Origin: Mastigias papua
Taxonomy: Eukaryota; Cnidaria; Scyphozoa; Rhizostomeae; Mastigiidae
DNA: 64,000 nt
Direction: 5' to 3'
Assembly (NCBI GenBank): GCA_964019165.1
Contig: OZ025273.1
Span: 5,327,823 to 5,391,822 of the forward strand
The notes beneath the pieces are model-generated. The model made no database searches, was not told the origin of the DNA, and worked only from the letters and a program-made list of their open reading frames with translations. Of this stretch, positions 1 to 26,174 are shown in pieces. The stretch's first letter is position 1. Each line of letters begins with the position of its first letter. Position numbers and translations under genes: made by a program.

Positions 1-840
1 ATGAGTACCGAAGAATTCATCCTCAGGGATGATAAAAATTCCTGACTTTTTCCTGACTTTCTTTAAGTTTCAATCAAATTCCTGACTTTTCCTAACTGTT
101 TTCAAAAACATAGTCTTTTCCTGATTTTTCCTGACCATATGAAACCTGATGCACCCCATGCCAAAGAAAAGGGTGTGACCCAAGATTTTGCTCTGGGCTA
201 CACCCAAAAACTCAATTTCATTCTTCTTCTCACAACTTTGCTTATTCTATTTAAGCTGTTGCATGAAATTGAGGATGTTCTTTGAATCTTGTGACTTCCA
301 CTTCCCTACGCTTGTTTGAAGCCTTCATGGATTAATGAGGAATGGATGATAATGTGCTTTGAGCCAATCTGAAGACATTAGAAGTGCCCAAAAAGTTTTT
401 GGACAAGGTAGAAATACAATCTAACTCATATGCAGTTTCTGAACTTGAGAGCTCTGTATTATGTGACTCATTTGACCTAGTATAAAACATTCAGTGTTGC
501 TGAGTAATGAGAATGCTACTCTCTGAATAATGAGACTATCTATACCATGTACTGGTAGAAACAAATAAACACCTCTCAAGCAAAAAAGAGGGTGCAACAC
601 CTTTATAGCTATGAGAAATGCTGGCAAAAATTAATAGCATGCAGAAGGAGGAAGAAACACAAAGCTTGGTAATACTACCAATACACAAGATACAGGAAAC
701 TAAAACCTAATACTTTGAATGAACATAAAATAGTTATTCACACTAGCAGTAAATAATGTTAAGCAATGTATAGGAATGTGAGTTGGTGCTTCCTATAGAC
801 TGCAAATGTTTGTTCAGTGACATCCTTCGTTGATCCATGT
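1..840. other. Left flank, no gene recognised
   Basis: I see no coding exon here. The first 150 bases contain several degenerate copies of a TTCCTGACTTTT-like motif on the plus strand, which looks like the end of a repetitive element whose other end is outside the window. The remainder is ordinary AT-rich sequence downstream of the minus-strand WDR83 gene. Confidence 0.5.
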
Positions 841-1214
841 TGTTGCGAGTATCAGATTTAACGTGCTGAGAACACGGAGGCAGAGAGAGGAGACGTTGAT
901 GTTGACGGTACTCTGACTCTACTCTGACTGACTATACATTACAAATTACAGTGATATATACATAAACAGAGAACAACCGAAATAAACATGAGTTACGTAC
1001 AGGAAAGGGTTAGGTGCTTGTTAGTTGTTTATTGAATGGATTCATGTGGCGATGCTTGTGCGTGGAACAACAGAAGAGGAATGACCAGGTGTGTGATGAC
1101 AGGAGTGACGTATGGTCATGTCCATGTGTGGTGTTGTGAATGAGAATGAATGAAAAGAAGAAAATCGGCATTGACTGAGAAATGGCCTATGCTACAATGT
1201 TTACGTTCACTACA
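841..1214 (-). mobile_element. Probable solo LTR, gypsy-like, 374 bp
   Basis: Read on the minus strand the segment begins TGTAGTGAACGT and ends ATACTCGCAACA, the TG...CA ends expected of an LTR. Near its end it has a CTCTCTGCCTCCGTGTTCTC-like stretch that resembles gypsy-class LTR termini. The flanking pentamers are catgt (836-840) and aatgt (1215-1219), a 4/5 match that fits a 5-bp target duplication. No internal gag or pol sequence adjoins it, so I read it as a solo LTR left by recombination. The family assignment is inferred from the ends only. Confidence 0.5.
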
Positions 1215-1473
1215 AATGTGCTTGCAAGTTACATACTGATTTACTAGAGTAGACTTCAAAACAACATGTTATCATGAGTATGGCCATTTTTCACAAGAAC
1301 AGTGCTAATATAATGTGAAAAGAAATTTAATTATATAATTATATATATTATATATATAATTTTATGACTATTCATACCAGTTATCTTACATGCACAAAAA
1401 CATTATTGTTTGAATTTGCTCTAGTAACCTTATTTTTCCAAGGGCTTGTGTCTGTTGTGGCCATTCCTGACTA

Positions 1474-4400
1474 TCATTCAGCTATGTCCTTGTCTCTTTG
1501 CCATAACTTTACACTATAGCTTCCAGCTGATAAAAAGCACAGTTCATGTGGGTGAACTGATAAGGAATAGGCCACACTTGCATGTCCTTTCTCGATTTTT
1601 CTTGTAATAGTTGATTCTATAAGATCCCAAATGAATAATGATCCATCTTCTGAGCCACTTATTACATACTTGTCATCATGTGACAGACAACAGTCAATCT
1701 TGTATGTTGAACTTTGGTGTCCTTTGAAGCTAGAACCACAAATAAATGTTTTAAATATCATTTTGCCAATAAGGATGCTGTTCTTGTAACACTTAGCAGT
1801 AAATACTAGCATTGATCATTATGTCAAGCAATGTTTCAGTATCATCCTACCATCATCATTAAGCTAAATAGCAAGCATGTTGTAGATGTAAATATACATA
1901 CAAACATGCAATAACATTACATAGACAATTTTTTGTGGCTAGGTACTTGGTACCAAAATGCCATTTAAACAATTCAGCAGTAATAGAATTCGATTGCCTG
2001 TTCAATGTACATGCTAGATGTCTGATGAACAATAATTCACAGATTAGGCATAGCATGTTCCCTCAACAAATGCAAAATACTTTAAAGTGTTTTTCCAAAT
2101 TCTTGAGCTTCACTTTACATTGTTCTTGAACATGGCACCCTTTGGAAGAAGCCAGCGCTGTGTGTTTTGTAAGCCTTTGGAATTTTTCTATGCAAATTAA
2201 TTGAGCTAATTTTGTGCAGAATGGTATCATGTCCAACACTACTATTTGTGGTTACAACCATCCATGGTGTTTTTTTATGTCAATTTTGTGGGTTACAATG
2301 AACTGGATTTGTTCAGATGACTGACTTTTAATTGTTCAAAGTAAAGTTCTCTTAGTAATGTCTCATTAACTCCTCCCTGTGCTCTAGAGCCCTCTTTCCC
2401 AAGTTTGCATATATTGAGAAATGTTTCATTAAATTGATCCAAAGCATTAGTTTATAAATCAAACTTTGAAGTAAAGACCTGTGCAGGAAAGTAAAAGAAG
2501 TCTAAAAAATAAGCAGAGTTAAGTTTAGCCTTGTCCACTATCAAATTATAGACCAACTACTTGGGCTGTTCAGCCCCAATATGTTGCTACAGTACTATAG
2601 AGACTTCACAACACAACTATTGAGGAATGTCTTGTGAGGAAGTTTTTCAAAGATCCAATGAGAGAGCTTCAAAAGTCATGCCAAACTACTTGTCACATTA
2701 TTGAGCTTACCTGTTTAACAGCTCTCCAGAATACCTGTCAGTAAGGCGAATCATGCTATCTAAAGATGAAGCAAGTAGGCATTGGCCATCATTTGTAAAT
2801 GAAACACTTGTTACTGGTTCCCCCATACAGTCTTCTGTGAGCTTCCCAATGCGTAAATCATATTCTCTTAAGTATCCATCAACAGAGCTAAATGAAATAA
2901 GATGAGTTATAGGACAGGTTAATTTCTCATATTTTTGCTTACATGTCTGCGGCTTAGGTGTTTGCTTAGACTACTGAACATGAGAAACCAATGATAACAA
3001 CAATAGGTTCAAAATTGAGACTAGCTTCCCTGCACTACACCTAAACTTCTTTCATTCACATCTAACAAACTACATGTTTTTTTTTATAAGAAAAAAGTTT
3101 ATAAGAAAATGAGGCTCAAATGGCCAAAATCTTAAGAAAATCCTAAGAAAATCACAAGGCTCAAGTTCAAGAAAATGCTAAGAAAATCCCAGTTCATCTA
3201 CTTTACATGCCAGAAATTGATATTGGCTCATTTTTGCAAACTCTCGTACAAAGATCGAGACTTATGGTGGCCCAACAAATACAGAGTAGCCTGTTTCAGC
3301 CAGTTTTTTCCTTCAGAAGTTAAGAAAATCTTAAGAAAATCTTAGCCTCAAATTCGTGAAAAGTTAAGAAAATTGAGCCTCAGGAAAAAGTGTTTTTCTT
3401 ATAAAAAAAAAACGTGTACACAAAAATTGTGGTCACTCACTCATATAAACAGGTAATCATACCCAGACAAAATTGTATGGTCAGATATCTGTACTGATGG
3501 TATACTATCTTTTGCATCATTCAAGATTTGAATTGGTTCCTTGCTTTTGGATCGTGTGTCCCAGCACCTTACTGTTGCATCATATGATCCCGACACTAGT
3601 ACTGTAAAGTCAGGCTGATTTGCCTTTATACAATTGATAGCCTGGTGAAAATTTTCTGGTTATTAGTGATGGAGCTTTACAGTAGTGTCAAGGTAAAAAG
3701 GTTACTTTTATATCATAACTAAATACTTTAATTAGCAGGAACTCTGAAACTTCAAAGATTTCTACAACATCAAAACATGCCTGTATGTCTTACACTACTT
3801 AGATTATCTGTTTAGATGCTAAAAGTTATATTAAGATTTGATTATGCTATGTTATCTGTCACTGAATCAGCTACAGATTTCCAGCCAAAATACCAAGTTT
3901 TCAATAAATAAATTATATATTTAGTGGGAAGTCTAATCATCTCATGTTTCATCTAACTCAGTCTCAAAATACTAGAATTTAACAACTGTAAATTACAGTA
4001 GAAATATTCAAAATGGGGAATATGACAAGTAACTTGAACAAGAAAAAAGGGTTGAGGTTCACTAGTGAAAGGTCATGGAAGCAAAGGCATGATTCAGCCA
4101 TCATGATTTTTACAAGTTCAGCCCCATCAAACACGTATAGGAAGCATGAATCCTATGGCTCCTTCTACTTGATGCCTATGCAGTATTCTAGGGGCCACCA
4201 ACCTTTTTGGGTCTTGGAGCCAAAATCACTACACCCTTGCCAGGGTCATATGCTGGCAATATAGAGTCCAATATTAGATAGCTCTGTTCAGATCGGCGGT
4301 TGCCATGGAAAAAGTGAAATTAGGAACCTGTCGCCACAGCTTCAACTATCTCTTTTGTGCAAATGCGACAAAATAGAAATTACGTTAATACTACATGCAC

Positions 4401-4854
4401 CCTTTCAGCAATAACTGGCGCCGAATTGGGTGCTAGCCAGAGTGCTAGCGGTGAATGACCCCCGCAATCTGTTCTTTTTGGATGCAGTACTTGTTATACA
4501 TACACTCAGGTGACCCTTGAACTTTCTAAGGCATTTCCCTGTTGATACATCCCACAATATCACTGTCTTGTCTGTTCCACACGATGCAATTTTATCATTT
4601 TCATTTGCTGCAACGGCATCCAAAACTTCGTAGCCATGGCCTATATAGCTCTTCAGTAATGTCCCTTTATATGGATTAGATAGCCGCAAAGTCTTATCAC
4701 TCCCACAAGTCATACAGTAGTTCCCATCTGAGTTAAAGCGCACAGCTCTCACTGGACCGTCATGGCCAACCAGCAATGACGCTACTTCTCTTAATCCCTT
4801 CACAGCTTCCACACCTTCATCCGCCATCGTTGTTTTCTGGTACAGTCTCCGCAT
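1474..4854 (-). CDS. WDR83: WDR83 (MORG1) WD40-repeat protein, 4 exons, 320 aa
   Basis: Exons (minus): 4504-4854, 3463-3641, 2711-2887, 1474-1729; together 963 nt, in frame, stop TGA at 1474-1476, all junctions GT-AG. The ATG at 4854 opens the protein; a second in-frame ATG lies 9 codons on. WD40 blades are clear: GPVRAVRFNSDGNYCMTCGS, GHGYEVLDAV then CGTDKTVILWDVSTGK, LVSGSYDATVRCWDTRS, LLASSLDSMIRLTDRYSG, KIDCCLSHDDKYVISGSEDG and FIWDLIES. Order and length (human about 315 aa) match WDR83/MORG1, a seven-blade propeller known as a scaffold in ERK and PHD3 signalling and as a spliceosome-associated factor. In the first blade the usual WD tryptophan is Ser (LRLSNP). It lies head-to-head with ZYG11 copy A and outside the duplicated block, so it is single copy here. 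Intron 2 carries a MITE. Confidence 0.94.
3073..3416. mobile_element. TA-flanked MITE with CACGTTTTTTTTTATAAG inverted ends
   Basis: The left end reads TA|CATGTTTTTTTTTATAAG and the right end, reverse-complemented, TA|CACGTTTTTTTTTTATAAG; the flanking TA on both sides is a likely target duplication. Between the ends are many degenerate TAAGAAAAT repeats in inverted arrangement and no ORF. It sits in WDR83 intron 2. Related termini recur inside the pogo-like MITEs at 19309-19679 and 46318-46699, so this is a dispersed family. Confidence 0.65.
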
Positions 4855-5008
4855 AGTAGTAGACACTGGGTGGGTGGAACTAAGTACGAATTATTTTCTT
4901 GAAGAACAGGGGACAGATGCATCAAGAAAGATCAATAGCCAATAGCATCTGAAAGGAAAAGGATACTATTCCTGGAAGCTACTGGAAGCTACTACAACCA
5001 CAGAAGAA
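4855..5008. promoter_or_regulatory. Divergent WDR83/ZYG11-A promoter, 154 bp
   Basis: Only 154 bp separate the two start codons, which point away from each other, so both 5' UTRs and core promoters must share or overlap this DNA. A CCAAT box lies at 4939-4943, a common element of divergent promoters. The direct repeat ctggaagcta appears twice just before the ZYG11 ATG. No TATA box is obvious. Transcription starts cannot be placed from sequence. Confidence 0.6.
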
Positions 5009-18632
<13,624 letters not shown>

Positions 18633-18831
18633 AGTGGGTGATGGAAGATTATATTCGTCAGAGATTGATGAGATATTGATTGTAAAGAGGAAATTTCCAG
18701 GGCCTAGCAGAAAGTCATTCAACTGAAGATTGACAGCTTTCTATAGATTTTGTATCTTATGTCTGTAGGCTGTTTTCTATATTTGGAATTATGTAGACGA
18801 GTTATTTAGTTTTGGTCCTAGAATCATAGTA

Positions 18832-19902
18832 CAGTCATCTTCGCATAATTCGGATTGATTTTATCCGGATTTTGTGTATTCCGGACAGAATTGCGAAGTC
18901 CAATTGGTTTCCTATTGAAGTGTACTAGAATAATTTTCATTATCTGGATCTCCTAATCCGGATAAATGCATAAACCGGACGTCTGTTTCGTACAAGTATT
19001 TATCATTTATTCACCATAATCCGGATCAATGACCCGGGCACTTGATCTTCTTAATAGATTTACACTTGCAAAGGCCGATGAACAGTTGAATGAGGAGGTA
19101 TCAGCTTTCACGAGAAAATAAAAAGAGTTCATGACACGATTGTCCTTACGTAAAAGTCAGACAATTATTACGGATTTCGTTTTTAGGTCTTAGAATATTG
19201 GTTTTATTGTTTATATAAAGTTCTGTTGAGATATAAGAAATAAAATGTTAAGTTATGCTGAAATATGCAAGAGCAAAGAAAGATAGCAGTATTTTACATT
19301 CCGTAGTACACGTTTTTTATATAAGAAACCGGTTTATAAGAAACCATTTTATAAGAAACCTAGTATTTTATAAGAAACCTAGTACTAGAAAGCGCAAAAT
19401 TTAAAAAACTTGTAGAACTACAGGGAAATAGAAATTTCCGTGCAATCTCTCACAGTTTCGGAAATACATTTTTCCTCCACAGATTTAAAAGTGTCAACTA
19501 CAGTATGTTTATGTGCCACTACAAAAGACAATGTTTGTTACGTTTCGTTTTCGTTTTCACTGCAATTTTTTCAGCAAATTAAAAAACTTTTAGAACTAAA
19601 ATGTGGCCAGAATTTTAGAAACTTTTATTACTTTACTTTACTCTACGTCTTCAGCCAGGTTTTTTTTATAAAAAACGTGTATTTTTTCCAGGCTAACTTA
19701 AATAGCGGCATCCAGGGGTGACCTGATTCCTACCACTATATGCCCAACGACCTTGGGAGTGACCCCCAAATAACAACAGATATTTTACGGGATCATGTGT
19801 AAATGAATAGTATCACTGGAGAAGCTTTTACGTTATCCGGATTTCTGTAGCACAGACAAAACCAGCCAGACCCATGTGATCCGAATTATGTGAAGTTGAC
19901 TG
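18832..19902. mobile_element. pogo/Tigger-like MITE, copy A, with nested MITE
   Basis: Left terminus TA|CAGTCATCTTCGCATAATT; right terminus reverse-complemented TA|CAGTCAACTTCACATAATT; both continue CGGAT. CAGT ends with a TA target duplication are characteristic of pogo/Tigger Tc1-mariner elements. There is no transposase ORF in the 1071 bp. A second element with CACGTTTTTT ends and its own TA duplication occupies 19309-19679. The same pair is at 45898-46921 in copy B, so insertion and nesting predate the duplication. Confidence 0.85.
19309..19679. mobile_element. Nested MITE with CACGTTTTTT ends
   Basis: Left end TA|CACGTTTTTTATATAAG, right end inverted TA|CACGTTTTTTATAAAAAA, with TA on each side. 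It carries several TATAAGAAACC direct repeats near the left end. It is related by its termini to the WDR83 intron element at 3073-3416 and lies wholly within the pogo-like MITE. Confidence 0.65.
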
Positions 19903-22900
19903 TACATTAATTTTTTCTTTTTATTAAATAAATTTTTATTAGATGCACAGATGCCGAGCATTTCACTCATTATGTGGTGTTTTTAACTCCATACAATTAA
20001 GAAAACAAATGTGTCACTTCTAGTCAACAAACACGAATTTTCTAAAAATATATGGAATGAAACCTTTAGAAGTTTTCATAAAACAGCCCATTGTCAAGAG
20101 TTTTCACTTGATCCATAAAGCAAGGGGTAGAACCTGTTCAAATATTGGTTCATTTCAGCAAGTTGATTTCTGTCCAAGAGGCCCCTTGTAGTTTTTCACA
20201 GAAGTTGCGGATTTTCAGCAAATTCAGTCTTTATTTCACAATGGCTGTTTATCCTTGGCTTATTCCCAGCACTACCATTTCGCATTGAAATTCAAACTTA
20301 AAGTATACCCAATTGTAGCTTAAAGTAGAAATAATTTTTTAATTAATTGCCTCAAAAATCGCCCATTTCAGTCCATGATAAATTAAGATCCACAAAGTTA
20401 CATTTTTGTGTCCCACTTCTCTAATTCTTATTGAAAGAGGGACACATTAGCATGACAGAAAGCGCGGTAGCTGTCATTCACCATTGGAACATGTCCCAAT
20501 CAACTGTGATAGTAATTGAATTAAGACTAATATTGATAGTGTTGTTCACGTATTTCTTTTGAGTTCATATTTATTATTTAAAGCACTCTATTGATGAACA
20601 CACTCAACACTATGTATTATCGGCATGGCTTCTATTTGTATCTTCACTATCAAAATAAATGGACAAATGTTGATTCTCAGTGTTTGCATCTTGAAGAAAA
20701 TATTTAGGAGACAATATATGCTATCCATAAATTAGAATGAAACTCATTACTTACAAAGATAAATAAAAACACTAGCAAATTCACACAACCATTCAATTAT
20801 TATTTGTTATTGTAGATACACAGTTGTAAACTTATTTGCAAACCTTTCAAGAGACTACCAACTGCTTACTTGTTTGGCCTTCAATTGATTTCTGGATTCC
20901 TAATGATTTTTTGTAGTACCCGCTATTCCCTACCACATTAGTGTCAGTTTTTCAACACGGCTATTTAGTAGATTAAATTTTAGCAATAGAAATGTTTACT
21001 ACAATCAGAATTACCACAAACAATTGCCATAATGTGCACAAATTATGGCAATGGATGCCTTTTTATAAAAAACTATCTTTTTGTTTTTAACCCGGATGTT
21101 TCTTCATTTTCCAGTTATAAATGTTTCCTAAATTTTTCTCAAATTCTCGACATCAAATCAGGAATTCAAGGCTTCAATTGCTGTCACGAACTAAGTTCTT
21201 TATTTTTACAGTGTCTGCAAAGTAAATCTTTAAATTATGAGTTTATTTTTCAATGAAATAAAATGTTTCTCATAGAAACAGTTTTTCAAGTTTACATCTT
21301 TAAGTTAGTTTGCTTGTGCAGTGCTTCCTAGATGTCTGTGAATTTTAGTCTAATGTAAGTCCCATGTTTCTGATATAATTGTTCTTTACAAAGAAACATG
21401 TAGAAGGTATCCTATATACAATTTCATTACAAGTTGATAAGTAATGAACAACATTTAACAGTACTATGGCATGTGATACCTATCATGGTATGCAACAGCT
21501 GATCTATTTATAACTCTCCATATATTCTCCAATTAATGCCCCATCTCTTTGAAACATCCCCTCTAATACATACTCCATGCCAATTTCAAAAATTCTATTT
21601 TTCTGGATATACTTTCCTCTTTATTAAATGCTTCTCTCAAATAACTGTCTAAGATCTATGAAATTTCATAAACACCCTAGGTGTTTATTGGAGAAAATAA
21701 GATACTTCAATACTCTTTTAAAAGGGTAAAGGAGACTTATCTAAAACTTGAAGCATATATATGCATTTTAGGTTACAATGCTTCCCCATACAAAGCAATT
21801 AAGAAAACTATTTTGAAAGATAGGAAATTGCCTGACATTAAATCTACACTCTTGCAGAGATCTAATGCAAACATGCACAACAAGAGTCATTTATCAAAAC
21901 AAGACATTTTCTTGCTGTTTTCCATCTAGTTCTGCAAATCTGGCCTTGAGGCCAAAGTAGTCTTTGACTAACACAGATTTTTCATTCTCCAGCTGACTAA
22001 TGCAAAAATTCAGTTCTTCAATTTTCTAGGTGAGAATTCAAGGTTTCAAAAAACATTTGATGAACCTTATGATGGTGATAACTGAACAGGCTATAGAGTT
22101 AAGAATATACAAAAATCTAAGCTAGCCAAAAAATCTTGGCTCTGAAATCTTGGTTCAGTCTCTATGTACCAAGAAAGTGACTTGTTACAAAAGGTAATAA
22201 ACCAAAAGGGAATCTTGATATTTGGAACAAAAATTAATTAGGACTTTTGAATAATTAAGGCAGCATTGTATGCTATGAAAATTAGGAGGAAATATCCCAT
22301 CTTGCAAATTTCTTTCCTTATTTGTTTGATTTGAAAAGGGATAGTGCCCTGTTAATGGGCCTACATTGTGCATTGATATGCCCAGCAAATGAGAATTTGT
22401 TGGAGTAAACATCCAAGGAACAAACAAGGTTATGACAATCAAGCTTCTTGAATACTAGATTTCTTTAGGATAACTACTACATATTTTCAGATCAATACTA
22501 CACAAAGTACATAGCACTGCAATAAGAAGGTGTGTTGTGGAGCCTGCAGGTGAGTACTTTTAGTCACATGGGGTAAGTAATGTACCAGTGATGCTATAAG
22601 TAATCTTCACGCATTGCTAAGTTGATGTTGATAATGAATGGTAGTAGGAAACATATGATTCCCTTGATGTGAAAACTATTTGATCTTTAATTCATAAATC
22701 AATAGCATGTTGCAAATGGGTAAAAAGTAAATTTCAGATAAAATAAATATTTCATCCAGTCACCAAAATCTTCCCTCGGTTTATAAATGAAAGAAAGTAA
22801 AAATTTCATGACATGGATTGAAGTTATTTTGAATGATTTTGGCAAACAAGGGAAAAACTGACTCTTAGGATAGGCTTGGTCTCCAACATAACTCATAGCT

Positions 22901-24451
22901 AGCAAAAGATTTGTTGACAGAAAGACAACAATTAAAAAGGATCAAACATACCTTCTGTGGCTCAAAAAAATCCCCAAAGTCTTCAGTGGTCTAAAAGGAG
23001 ATCAGCTTATGATTGATGGGAAAGTGTCAATAAGCTTAAACACAAGTTTTCCTATGGACATTCCATAATTTAATGTTGCTGATAAGCATCTCTACACATT
23101 GTGACAAACAAATGCAATGCTATACAACAGAAGTTAGCAGTTATGAAACTAGTACATCTTTGATGGAAGGAAGCCAGGTGGCAAAAATGCCACTATAGGG
23201 AAACACAGGTTTAGAAATATAATGAACAGTTTAAGTGCAAGGGCTGAGGAGAAACAAATCTTAAATAATTACTGAAATTTGGAGATGGCAAGAAATGATA
23301 CTCAAATATTTGAAGAAAGTCATCAAAGATCAAGCAATCGGAGCACCACAAAAATTCAGGTGAGCAAATAAGAATTGATTGAACCAAGCCCCCCTACCAA
23401 AATTTTATAAAAATGAACAGATACCTTTCTTACCAGAGTGGTAGGATTTGGCACTTGCAGCAATTCAAGCTTCTCATTCATCCTTAGGATTTTTGAGATA
23501 TGCAAAGCAGCATGGCCATACTCAAGTGATGATGATATCGCTATGTGTTTATCTTCTTCAATTGCTTCCTAAAAAAACCAGATAGATGAGGTGATTTTGG
23601 TAGTAGATTAATGGAATGCTTGATAGAATCTTTGTACCCATTTTTGCCACTAGCATGTATGCAAAATGAAGCTGGATATATTTCTTTGAAGTAAAACAAA
23701 GTATGTCAATATAGTTCCAGCATTTGCTAAAAGATAAACTGTAGGTAGCATTTTCCAAATGTAAATGAAGAATTTTTGTATGCTCTTTGTTCATAACCTG
23801 GTCTTTCTTTCCATTCAGCAGTTTTGCATGATTTGTTCAAATGCTGTAGAACTTGATAAATCTGACAAACTTCAAAGTATCCTTTCTGATTTTGGGTGTC
23901 CTAAAGTAGGGGTGTGACCTGTATATAGGAGCAGCTTACATGCATGTTTTTACAATAGGTAATGTACCTGTGGCATCTATGGAAAGAGATTAGATTAATT
24001 TAGGATTGAGCAAGCATTCAATAGATATAAGAAATAGTGAACAAGATGCCTTCTTCTTTCCTTCAGTCTATCATCAGGCACCCAACTGACCATGCATCTT
24101 GTGGCAAAATCTACATTGAGACACATGACATACATCCATAGTTTATTGTCAAGGGACGTGATTACTCCCTTCCTCCTTGAAGACCATCATTATGAAAATA
24201 GGGTCTAATTGGCATTTTAATGATATCATGTATTACCACAATAAGGAATGCATTTATAGGTATTATTTTTGTTACCTAGTTTCAGTTGCCTTACATTATA
24301 AATTTTCCTATTTGCTGCTAAGGACAATTATAATCATATATATGTATGTACATATATAGGTCTATACACACTCAGAATACATACATACATAGCATTATAC
24401 ATACATTTATACATATGTATCTATATACATACATAGGCCTATATACATGCA

Positions 24452-24656
<205 letters not shown>

Positions 24657-26174
24657 TGCATATTTACACACACACCATGCATGCATGCATACATACACAT
24701 CAATAAATTACATTCCCTTCCTTTTATCCTCTACCTATACTTCATTTCTTTCTTTACTATGACTTTTTTCTTATGTTATAGTTTCAATGTGGTTGAATTA
24801 CAAGAAATCTAATTGATAGTCATACCTCTAGCTCAGCTATTCTGGCTCGATAAATTTCTCTCACTTTGTTTGTTTCAAGGAGACACTTTTGAAGCATGAA
24901 AAATTCCTCTATAGCCATCCTTCCTTTTGCACTCTGCAACAGAGTATGAAAAGAACTCAACACTAGAAGAATTAAAACACTAAAGGAATGAAGTCATATT
25001 AAATGTTGAGTAAAACACTAGCAATAGTTCTACTACTATTGCCATTAGAGAAAGGAAGAGAGAATGAGAGGGAGTAGAAGAAAATGTGTGTGTTCATAGA
25101 AGATATTCATAGTGTAGAACATAGAATTGACATTAGATCGAGATGGGAATATAAATGCAATTTCAGGATAGCCTTTCCTGCCTTATATCATTTCTGTACA
25201 GAACGATAATAACTTATGGTCAAATTTGTTAATAAATTTTAAACCACCACAAATCAAAGGTACAATGGACTTTTATAGTCTTCCAAGTAACCTGGAAACA
25301 TAAAAGCACATGGCTGAAGAACTGTTCAATGCAAAAAATCTCTTCAAAATGTCAACACTTACTTCAAATGTTTTAATTTTACTTCTTCTGTCTCTCTTGA
25401 GTTGGTAGGGCTCTTTTTTGAGGACTTCTGCATGATCTGCTGTAAAAAAGACCCTTAGTAAAGTATTTTTTAAAAATGAAATGATCAAATGTTTTCAGGC
25501 AAGGCCTTCTCAGATAGAAAAATTAAGTAAACTCTACAGTCTTAGTTTAAATTTTACTCAGAACCTTATGAAACTTTAATAATGCCACAAGTCTAGTGGC
25601 TGAAAGCAAGGAGCCAAGGATTGTCTGTTTGTCTACTATCAGCATGACTAGAGCTTTGTACCCAGGAATGCATTTATATCATGCACTGAAGAGCCATGGG
25701 GATTTGCTAATTATTGGAGAATAATTTCCAACATATAATCTAATAACTTTCACTTTCTTTATTCTCATTCTGATCACCAAATTTCAATGGGTTTAAAACT
25801 GAAATAGAAATCTCACCAGTTGCCTCACTGCTTTCATCCATGTCACTAGAAATCACTGAATCAGCCGGTGAACTGGAAATTATCTTTTGCAGCCCATGCT
25901 TACTATCTTGCTTGATAAAAGTATCTTCATCGCTAGCCTCTGTAACTGCAAACAGAAATGACCTAGGTCGGAGCGAACGACCAATACCCTTTTCTCTCCC
26001 TACATTGCGTTTGCCAAGAGCTATCTGAATAGCTAAATCGAACCCTTTAAAGTTAATGTATCCATTTGCTGGGCAAACTTGCTGCAAGGCATGAATTAAC
26101 GTGAGATTCTTTGACCTTGAATTCGTAAGATTCAAATCTTCGGTCTCATTCAAATGCTTCACTAGTTCATCAAT

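Larger units (their letters stand above)
18633..21893. other. Convergent intergenic region, ZYG11-A to SAPCD-A
   Basis: This region lies between the stop codons of the two convergent genes and holds their 3' UTRs and the pogo-like MITE listed separately. Beyond the MITE (19903-21893) I see no coding exon or structured element. This part is almost unchanged in copy B. Confidence 0.6.

Noticed and set aside
20000..21890. Search for a gene between the convergent ZYG11-A and SAPCD-A genes, prompted by the near-identity of this DNA in both copies
   Set aside because: No frame longer than about 80 codons, no splice-supported exon chain and AT-rich composition; the identity is better explained by gene conversion.
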